From Hygrophila difformis (lineage: Eukaryota > Streptophyta > Magnoliopsida > Lamiales > Acanthaceae), in contig JAOANR010000003.1 in NCBI GenBank assembly GCA_030278955.1, positions 50,006,902 to 50,070,901 on the forward strand: 64,000 bases of DNA, given 5' to 3'. The notes under the pieces are model-generated. The model saw nothing but the letters and a program-made list of their open reading frames with translations, was not told where the DNA came from and ran no database searches. A program made the position numbers and the translations under genes. Positions 55,785 through 64,000 of the stretch are shown here, piece after piece. The number at the start of each line of letters is the position of its first letter. Position 1 is the first letter of the stretch.

Positions 55785-58721
55785 ATGGCTTCAAGGAACA
55801 CCTCCAAGAGCAACTCTTCAACATCCGGTGCCGCTATGCCCAACGTCACCACAAGGAACATGAAGAAAGCAATGGAGGCCGCCGATGCTGCGCGCGGAAA
55901 AGAAGTTGATGCGGATATGCCGCTGCTGGAAGAAGGAAACGACCATAGATCGGGATCCTCCACGCCGGTGTCAAGCCCGCGAGGAGATCAAGAAGAGACA
56001 TCCGCCCTGCGTCATGCTGCTGCAATGACAACCCAAGCCAGCACTCTTGAAGAGCAAATGGCCAACCTGACGAAGATCGTGGAAATGCTTGCGAAAAGAT
56101 CCGAGTTGCAAGATGTACGTATGGAGCAAATGATGAACAGACTGGATGGCTCTAACGGCGGCCAAGCGGTGAACAAACCCGTGGAGATTCGCGACGATGG
56201 GGAGACTTCCCGAACGGATGCTTCGGCAAAAGGAAAAGCAACTGCCGACGTCCAAGTGACTCCTGACGGCTTCATCTCGGCTGATCAACTGAAAGAGTTC
56301 ATCACGGGAACGCTGAAGGAAGAGGTCTCGGCAGGATCAAAATCCTCCTTGACGTATCTCAAGCCATACAACGCTCGCATCGACTCGTTGAGGATGCCAG
56401 CAGGCTATCAACTGCCCAAGTTCCTGCAGTTCGACGGCAAAGGGAATCCCAAACAACATATCACCCATTTCGTAGAGACATGCAACGAAGCGGGTACATT
56501 TGGAGATCACCTCGTCAAGCAGTTCATTCGTTCACTAAAGGGGAATGCGTTCGAATGGTATACCGACTTGGAACACGGCAGCATCGACGGCTGGGATCAA
56601 CTTAAGCAAGAGTTCCTGAACCGTTTTTACAGCACACGGCGTACCGTCAGCATGATAGAATTGACGAACACGCAACAATCAAAGGGCGAGCCGGTGATTG
56701 ACTACATCAACCGCTGGAGAAGCCTGAGCCTCAACTGCAAGGATCGCTTGTCTGAGACGTCGGCAATTGAGATGTGCATCCAAGGCATGCAATGGGGTCT
56801 ACGATACATCCTGCAAGGCATTCGTCCCCGGACATTCGAGGAGCTTGCAACTCGTACTCACGACATGGAGCTAAGTTTGGCGTCAAGTGGAGCCTATGGT
56901 CCGCCCGTTCAACAAACTCGTACAAACAACCGAGTCGAATGGAAGAAGGGAGGCAAGCCACAGTCAAAGCCACCCACAAAGGATGCGATTAGAGGTGTCG
57001 AAACGGGCCCGCGGGACGAAACGGGCCGGCCCGCGCAGGCCCCCGCATTTTTGCGGGCTTAAACGGGGCGGGCTTAAATGGGGCGGACTCAAAATGTCTA
57101 GGCCCGACCCGCCCCACACGCGGGCCGCGGGTTATGCGGGCCGGCCCGCGGGCTTTTTATTTAAATAATAGTATTATTTTTCTATTTGTAAAAAAATAAA
57201 ATTCATATATATTTTTTAATGTATATATTAAAAATGAAATAAATAGATTTATAATTGGTATTTATGATTATAAATAAGTAAGTGTGTATTTATTGACACA
57301 ATTATTTACTTTAATGTGGGTTTGTTGAATAATTATTTAAAAAAATTTATGATTATTCTATTTTTAATACTAAAGGAGTATATTATATTTTGCAAGAAAG
57401 TTTTATATTAATGATTGAACTGATTAAAATTTTAGGTCTCACAGATGAAGTCTTTGCTAGAGATGTAGTATTAGGTAAGATTGTCTGAGCATAATTCATT
57501 AATTCTATTAGGTAAGACTGTTTGGACATAATTCACTAAACTTTGTATCTTATTAGGTAAAATTGCATGGGCATAATTTATTAATTTATATTTAAAAAAA
57601 TAAAAAATTATCAGCACTCATAATTTTTAATAAATAGAATAATAAAGAGTTTTAAACTTAAAAACTTGATACCCATAAAATTAATGAACATGAAAATATT
57701 AGAAGAGACATATAATTTATATTAAGTTAATTCAATATGCAATTGACATTATGCTAAACATTCATACTAAAGAATAATAAAACAATCGATGCACAATGTT
57801 AAAAAAAAAAAAAAAAAAAAACTGAAAGCCCGCGGGTAGGCCCGCCCCGCCGCGGGCCTTACCCGCAAATGCCCGCCCCGCCGCGGGTTGGGCCCGTTGA
57901 GGCCCGCATCTAAACGGGCCTCTAAAAATTGAGCCCGCCCCGCATTTTTTACCTTGCGGGGCGGGCCGGCCCAACGGGCTAAGCCCGTTTTGACAGGTCT
58001 AGATGCGATGGCAACAAGCGCCGCTTTCGTAAAAGTACGTGGGAAGGAGCCGGTGACAAACGACAAGCCAAAGCCACCACAAGCTCAACGTCAAAAGTCG
58101 CCATTGGAAGATAGACGGGCTAAGACGTACCCATTCCTCGATTCCGATCTACCGGGCATCTTCGATGACTTGATGAAAGAAAACCTCATCGAGCTGCCAA
58201 GGATGAAGCGACCCGAGCAAGCTGGGATGACCAACGACCCGCTATACTGCAAGTACCACCGTTTGGTGAGCCACACGATCCAAGATTGCTTCGTTTTCAA
58301 AGACAAAGTTATGGACCTCGTCAAACAAGGCAAAATCACCTTGGCAGACGAAGCAGAGACGGCCAACACCATTTCCATCCAAGTTGGATCGATCGAGATC
58401 GAAGTTCCTCACAAGTCCACCACCTGCAACACCGTCTTCGAAGTTGGGAGCACGTCGAAGCAAAACCACACTAAACAAGTTGTGGATCATTCACATCTCA
58501 ACGAATGCATGCTTTCCATCACGTTCAATGACGACGACATGCCGATGGAGCTGGAAAATTCGAAGGCTCATAACCGACCATTATTCGTCGTTGGATACGT
58601 GGACAACAAGCGAGTAAACCGCGTCCTGATAGATGGAGGTTCTGCCGTCAACATCATGCCACTTCATACCCTGAAGGAATTAGGCATCTCGGGGAAGAAC
58701 TATCCAATAGCAAAATGTTGA
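55785..58721 (+). pseudogene. Tat-type gag and protease, interrupted by a hAT element
   Basis: The start is ATG 55785 ([15 protein letters not shown]), 44 bases after the primer-binding site; an upstream in-frame start in the LTR is less likely. The retrotrans_gag core is at residues of about 185-330 ([50 protein letters not shown]). A hAT insertion occupies 56990-58001. Insert plus one duplication is 1,020 bp, a multiple of three, so gag continues in the same frame on the far side (DDLMKENLIELPRMKRPEQ, YCKYHRLVSHTIQDCF). Protease motif: VLIDGGSAVNIMPL (about 58,626). A one-base shift near 58,713 ends this frame. Confidence 0.85.
56990..58001. mobile_element. Non-autonomous hAT element (1,012 bp) inside gag
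   Basis: It begins TAGAGGTGTCGAAACGGGC and, read inward from the right, TAGACCTGTCAAAACGGGC. Perfect 8-bp duplications GATGCGAT lie at 56982-56989 and 58002-58009. GC-rich subterminal regions carry repeated GGCCCGC/GCGGGCC words. The AT-rich middle has no transposase. Confidence 0.95.
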
Positions 58722-60046
58722 TCCAAGGCTTCAACCAAGGGGGGCAAAAATCCCTTGGTGCAATCCGAGTCCGTTTGCAAATTGATGATATGGTCGCAAA
58801 CACATACTTCCACGTCATTGACGCAAGAACATCATACAACATGCTTCTTGGCCGGACATGGATCCATGAAAACAGCGTTGTTCCCTCAACATGGCACCAG
58901 TGCTTCAAGTACGTGCACAACGGCGTCGTCAAAAGGGTTATCGCCGATGACAAACCATTCGCGGTGGCCTAGTCTTATTACGGGGATGCTAAGTACTACC
59001 TTGAGGCGTCCAAAGCTAAGGCACCTTCGTTGGAGGAAGAAGAACGTAAAGAAGGTCAACCAACCCGTGAAGACAAAGGAAAATCCATCCTGGAAGAAGC
59101 ATTCGAAGGACTTACACTCCCGTTGACTCCCATTGATCCTGGCACATCGCAGCAAACGGTGAAGATTCAACTCAAAGGTAGTGAGGCACGCCGACTGAAG
59201 AACGATAAGGAATTCGGTCCAAAGGCATTCAAACTGCTCACCAAATCTGGATTCAACCCAAATGAGTCATCGCCGTTGGGAAAGCTCCCGGACAATAATC
59301 GGAGAAAAGGTGACCGGAGAGGACTTGGGTATGTTGCAGAATTTGACATGGCGCCCCAAGCATCGAAAGCACCTATAATCGTCAAGGCAGAACAAACAGT
59401 GAAGGCGCCGGTTCGTATCGTCATAAAACGAGCCACAGCCAATTACATCACTGAAGAAGCCAATCAAGGAGATGGCACCCCAAAGAACCAGCATGGACAA
59501 AAGTCGATGTTTGATCGTATTGGTAGCCCGTCGAAAGAAGAGCATAAACGGAGTGTCCACGATAGGCTTGGGTCAATGGAGACAGCCGAACGCAAAGGAT
59601 CCGTCTTCCGCCGGCTTGGAGCAAACGAAGAAGTGAAGCCAAGTGTTTTCGATAGACTCGGAGTTGTTGCCAAAGAAGACTCTGCAAAATCCGTCTTCGA
59701 AAGGCTAGGTTCTACAAAATGCCAATTGCAAAACAAAGCATCGGCTAGCAAGGAGCGGTCTCCAGTGAAGCAAGGAATATTGGACGACCCGAATTACGGC
59801 AATGATGTGAGGAGCATAGTGCCGTCCCGCATGAAACGTCAAGTTGAATGGTCCGTCTTATCCGACGGATGGTTGAGGCTCAAGAAACGAACTATCGTCT
59901 TCACAAAGCATGACGAAGATGATCAAACCGACACCATTGAATCCATCAATCATATTACCATTGATTGCAGTGAGCCAAATGAAGAAGACGCCAACGCAGC
60001 ACCAATGAAACTTTTGACAAATTTCATTAACACGAGTATTTTCTGA
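58715..60046 (+). pseudogene. Tat-type post-protease region with repeated SVFDRLG motif
   Basis: This frame continues the protease region (LIQGFNQGGQKSLGA, DARTSYNMLLGRTWIH), which is characteristic of Tat-lineage elements. It is cut by TAG at 58970-58972 and then open to 60,046. From about residue 165 of the second part five related heptads appear: SMFDRIG, SVHDRLG, SVFRRLG, SVFDRLG and SVFERLG, 17-20 residues apart. Complete relatives carry reverse transcriptase after such a region; here it ends with FINTSIF and a stop. Confidence 0.8.
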
Positions 60047-60350
60047 AGTATATCGAGTTTGAATTTATTAAATGAAGGAGTTATGATTTATGGAATGGGT
60101 TTAGGGATATATCAAGATTTTTAATTTTTATTACTCATGCGAGGGGCTTTAATTTCAAATAGCGCTGTGATCCTCTCTGTCATGAAACTTCTGACAAATC
60201 TCATGATACAACCGGGATAAATTGACCTTCAGCCTGTCACACTGAGGGTCCCCGGTATATGTGCCATGATACTTCTCATGATTTCATGTCATGAGATTCC
60301 TGCCATGAAACTTTCGGCAGATTCCCACTACATGAGTATTTTCCGAAAAA
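60006..60350. repeat. Imperfect direct repeats of the element's coding tail
   Basis: The phrase ATGAAACTTTTGACAAATTTCAT...GAGTATTTTCTG (60,006-60,046) recurs in part at 60,181 (ATGAAACTTCTGACAAATCTCAT) and at 60,304-60,346 (ATGAAACTTTCGGCAGATTC...GAGTATTTTCCG). Confidence 0.65.
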
Positions 60351-62738
60351 TCATGTTTTTATTTACTCGTGTTAAGAAATTGTGCCCCTGAAAGCGCACG
60401 GAGTAAAAAATTGCAGTATTTATAGTAAGTACCGGATCGTTCACTGGAGGATGTGCGATGGAAGCAGGGCCCACGCCGTTTACTAAGATTTTCCACTCGG
60501 TTACTCGATTTAAGTTTGTAATTTGACTACCAACTACTTGACAGAATTTAAACTAAGCTACGAAAGCAATTAAAATAAAGCAGATAAAATTATTCTATAA
60601 AGCGAATTAAATTAATCTAAGAAAGCAATAAAATTATTCTAAGAAAGCGGTTAAAAATTATCTAAGAAAGCAGATTTAAATTATGACAAAAGGGACAGGA
60701 AGAAAAGAATAAAGATTGGACAAGATTCAGATGAGACACAATTAAACTTCCATTTTAATACGCAGATCTTAGCTTGGGATAATCCATCAGATAGCTAACT
60801 CTCATGCTCTCTATACCATGTTCCCTTTAACAGACAGGTACTTACAGTAAGAGTTTACATGCTCTTAAGACAGCAAAATCTAAGATACCACAGACTCACA
60901 ATTGCCCTCACGCGGCCGTGTAGAGGCATGTTATTCATCTGTGGTGGACAAGCAACACCTAACAAATCATTTATTGAAGTGGCAAGTACCGCTATCATTC
61001 CCCCATGTCACACCCGAAGATTCTAATCAAGCCCTGAACTATCCCTTAACTATCAGTTCTAGTAGCAGTTACACAACTCTCAATACAACCGAGTGACCTC
61101 TAACGAAAGCATTCAAAAGAAAGCGGTAAAGGAAGCGGTAAAGAAAGCATTTAAAATCCTATCACTCGGAGGTTTTTGAAAGTCTGACCCTGGTAGTAAA
61201 AGAAAGCCCCCAGTCAGGGTGGCCGGGTGTGGATCAAGAATTCCCTATTCTCGGTGAACCGCTCGCAGTGTTCACTTCCCGTCGGGTGGTTATGAGATAC
61301 AAACTAATGAAACGAACTAATAAATTAGTTCGTTCCGGATGCACTCACTCAGGACTCAAAAATAGGCTTTGGCAGAAGAAGATAGCAGTTGAAAGAATAC
61401 TCAACCCTACCTTAGAAAATAACCAAGGCCCGAATGTTGTTCCTCTAGTATTATCTGTCACACCTTATCGGAATCCAAGTGGAATCTGACCCAGTGCAAT
61501 ATTTAATACAAGATTTCCAACAAACAGCAATTTTGGAAAATAATAAATCTGAAAATCATTCCCTATCAGGTACTAGACTCTCAATTAAAACACATATCCT
61601 TTCAGTCTAGGTGAGACCTAATCGCTGACTCTGCTTCTAATTTCCCAAAATCAACCCCCAGTCGGATATGAATTAGTCATAACTGTCGAATTTATCCCTT
61701 ACTCAGATCCGGATTTTATAAATGAATTTTTGTTGGAAATTTATTGTGAGACATCTGATTTAAAACAAGACTTCTATGTCCAAGGGAAGGATCCCAAAAT
61801 AATATGACCACAATAGTTACATAATATTATCATGCATAAATTTATAGAGAAGTGTAAAATTAAATAACCCAAAATATAAGGTGGGTTTAGACAGAATGTG
61901 AAACACAGATATGAAATAGCCGGAGATGAGAAGAATTTTGGCTAACGAAGTGACTGAAATAATCAGGATAACCTGGCTGCAAACACCTGCTATCCAGTTC
62001 CTAATTATTCCAGATGGAAAGCTTCTTAGACAGCAGAATAATCTTAAATGATAGTGGTCGCTATCATTCAGACCCTTACTATCTGTGAATCAGAGAAAAA
62101 CCTACATGTTCTTTCACTGTCTTAATTACTAGACGACATTGACCTATGTCGTCTAGTGTTGGCACAGTTTGAGATTCGGGTTTGAAATTAAGATAAAGAA
62201 AAGAAAACTGTATCCGGATAGGAGTCAGCTGAGCAGCTATTATAATCCCGGATGGACGAACCGCCAAGGCTTCCACCGACCACTATCCGGACCATGCAAA
62301 ATAACATCTAGTAATTAATATACAGACCACGAGCTAGTTATCCGTGTGGGAATACCCGCCAACATTAGTCTGTTATATCTCTTACTAGTTGTTTCATACA
62401 ACACGGAAAAGACCAAAATAAATAAAAGAAAATATTTTTGGGTCATCTTGCATGAGAGACATTGGTTTCTCATGCAAGGTATGGAATTAAATCCATAATT
62501 ACTCATTATGTCTAAACAATCACTCATTCCATAATTAATTAATTAATTACAGTCCGGATTATATGCTTAGATCATTAGAGTTTAATTTTATAGAAAAGTC
62601 TTTTAATGGAAATTGAACAAAGTTCTTTATATCAATTTAATCATGGGTTGAGATCATTGGATTTCAACCTCAAAATATTAATATAAAGGTTCAATTAATT
62701 AATGGAGTGAGATGGAGAATAGAAATTCTGCAAAAAGG
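60351..62738. other. Non-coding region, probably transposable-element derived
   Basis: No credible gene. Between 60,565 and 60,685 four to five variants of ATTCTAAGAAAGCRRTTAAA recur with a period near 24 bp, and related GAAAGCGGTAAA words return at 61,110-61,150. Short open stretches (for example 61,229-61,489) lack any recognisable feature. It may be the internal or LTR part of another element. Confidence 0.5.
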
Positions 62739-63295
62739 TGCCACTTTGTCGCGGAATGGAGTTTGTGTCGCGGACCCATGACCATGGGTCCGCGACAAGG
62801 GTTTCGCGACAAAGGGGTGGGAAATAAGAGGAATGGATATTTTGAAAATTAGGGTTTATTTTGTCGCGAAGCAAAAATTTTGTCGCGGACCATGGTTCCG
62901 CGACAAGGAGGCATAGCGACAAAGGGTTGAAAATTGGTGTGGACATAATTCCTGGTCGCGGAACAAGGATTTTGTCGCGGTCCGTGGTTCTCCGACAAAG
63001 GTTCCGCGACAGAGTCCTCCCAGAATAAAATTACAAGTATTTGGGTCCTTGGTCGCTAATCAAGGGTTTTGTCGCGGAACGTGGTTCCGCGACAAGATTG
63101 CTTCGCGACCAAGGGTTTCAAAATAAATAGCAAGGCATAATTTTCTGTCTCGGAATAAGATTTTGTCGCGGAGCATGGTTCCGCGACAAAAGTATCCCGC
63201 GACAAAAGTCATGCAGACAAAATGCAAGAATTTGGTCCTTTGTCGCGAAACATGGGTTATGTCCGCGACAAAGTGTATGGCGACAAAGGGTTTTA
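62739..63295. repeat. Array of TGTCGCGG...CCGCGACA palindromes, period about 95 bp
   Basis: Six palindromic cores start near 62766, 62880, 62974, 63069, 63163 and 63240. The first is a perfect 15-bp stem (TGTCGCGGACCCATG, 2-base spacer, reverse complement) at 62766-62797. The others are variants of TTGTCGCGGAACC...GGTTCCGCGACAA. Between cores are half-sites such as GCGACAAAGGG. The middle units are 94-95 bp apart. GC-rich palindromes in AT-rich surroundings resemble subterminal repeats of CACTA-type transposons, but no terminus is in the window. Confidence 0.85.
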
Positions 63296-63384
63296 AAAAT
63301 TTATAAAATTTTTGGCAGCATAACGCCTAATATTGCATTACATGGGTGTGCGTTGTGATCCGTGGGATCTCAACGGGAAAAATT

Positions 63385-63411
63385 ACGTTGCAACCCCACG
63401 GGTTGCAACGT
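63385..63411. repeat. Perfect hairpin, 11-bp stem and 5-base loop
   Basis: ACGTTGCAACC, loop CCACG, GGTTGCAACGT. No T run follows, so it is not a typical terminator. Confidence 0.85.
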
Positions 63412-64000
63412 GATGCAATACAATATAGGAAATGCAATTTTTAAATAAATATGCACAAACACTTAAATACTATCCCTCTTTAGATCCAATGCACTAGAAA
63501 TAGAAAATAAAAAGTAACAATACTACCTAATACTAAAAAGAACAAGAGCAGTATAATAAAACTAAAAGAAATGGCTAAAACTAGTACAAGAAGCAAAAAT
63601 ACAAACTAACTATGCTAACACAAAAAAATAAAGATAAAAATAAAATAAAATAAAACCTACATTAAATCTATCAAGGGTAAATATCAAGTGTTTATGCATT
63701 TATTAAATCTAAATAAAGCATTTAAACTAACTAAAATAACAAAAAAGTCAAGCAACCCAACAAAATAAAAACAGAGAAGCAAAATGAAAGGGAAGAAACC
63801 ATGATAAATTTTTGTGGGCCTTTTCTTGATTAAAGCAACTAAACAAGGTTCAAAATACACTTATTAATTAAGTGTTTGAAACCTAAAATACAAAAATATA
63901 AACTGGGAAGGAAAATGAATACTAGCTACACTTATTTATTACAAAGCATAAATCAAACTAAGCTAAGATCTACTACATTGCATAAAATAAATAAAACTAT
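63412..64000. other. AT-rich non-coding sequence to the window end
   Basis: Sequence is dominated by AAATAAA and ACTAAAA words. No gene, RNA or element boundary seen. Confidence 0.6.

Larger units (their letters stand above)
54971..60046 (+). mobile_element. Tat-type Ty3/gypsy element, gag-protease only, 3' end not seen
   Basis: The 5' LTR is about 54971-55718, with ends TGTAAACACGTG and GCACCTACA. A putative primer-binding site TGGCACGCCCAGTGGGAC starts at 55,724. Gag and a protease domain follow, then a repeated-motif region to 60,046. No reverse transcriptase, RNase H or integrase appears in the remaining 4 kb, and no second LTR is in the window. It is either a non-autonomous gag-carrying derivative or truncated. 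The 5' target duplication would be TATAT but cannot be confirmed. Confidence 0.75.

Noticed and set aside
57762..58066. Gly/Arg/Ala-rich minus-strand frames
   Set aside because: They come from the GC-rich subterminal repeats of the hAT element at 56,990-58,001.
61229..61489. 86-codon frame
   Set aside because: No recognisable motif; the surrounding sequence is repetitive and non-coding.
62739..63295. CRISPR-like array (regularly spaced palindromes)
   Set aside because: Plant nuclear DNA, period about 95 bp, spacers not unique and themselves related, no cas genes.

Overview
This is nuclear DNA from a flowering plant. It has intron-containing genes with plant-specific families (FLZ zinc finger, plant SEN1-like helicase), tRNA-derived SINEs, Stowaway-type MITEs and several lineages of plant LTR retrotransposons. 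A eudicot, probably an asterid, is my best guess from the repeat types, but nothing here fixes the species. Two host genes can be supported, both on the minus strand. Most of the rest is transposable-element sequence.

Layout. 0.1-13.2 kb: a repeat-rich flank. It begins with a 2.8 kb solo LTR with a perfect 5-bp target duplication, followed by a TIR element filled with CAGCGACA motifs, Stowaway/mariner-like MITEs, two or three hAT-type elements and several SINE copies with target duplications. 13.56-14.09 kb: a two-exon FLZ-type zinc-finger gene. 14.1-17.5 kb: intergenic sequence and probably the helicase 3' UTR. 17.5-25.2 kb: a seven-coding-exon SEN1-like superfamily 1 helicase (1,362 aa) with a 5' UTR intron and a TATA box. 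25.75-30.67 kb: a very young Ty1/copia element whose LTRs differ at one base.

31.6-55 kb is a nest that can be unpicked exactly. An antisense gypsy-type LTR appears to be split by a Sirevirus-like copia element (minus strand, 32,741-53,903, TSD CATAC). The right LTR of that element is split by a Ty3/gypsy element (42,569-53,245, TSD ATAGT). The 5' LTR of the gypsy element is split in turn by an Ac-like hAT element (42,646-45,128, TSD TCAAGAGG). Removing each insert restores LTR pairs of identical length (948/948 and 1,061/1,061 bp). LTR divergence falls with nesting depth (about 2.3% then about 1.1%, counted by eye). The Sirevirus-like element carries an extra reading frame between pol and its 3' LTR that resembles the plant transposon protein domain.

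55-60 kb is a gag-protease-only gypsy element of Tat type, interrupted by a 1,012-bp hAT element. 60-64 kb is non-coding. It contains degenerate short repeats, an array of TGTCGCGG...CCGCGACA palindromes with a period near 95 bp, and an 11-bp-stem hairpin.

The host genes do not form a pathway. The helicase is expected to act in RNA/R-loop metabolism in the nucleus, and FLZ proteins are known as SnRK1 kinase adaptors. Most retrotransposon frames carry stops or frameshifts and are annotated as broken copies.
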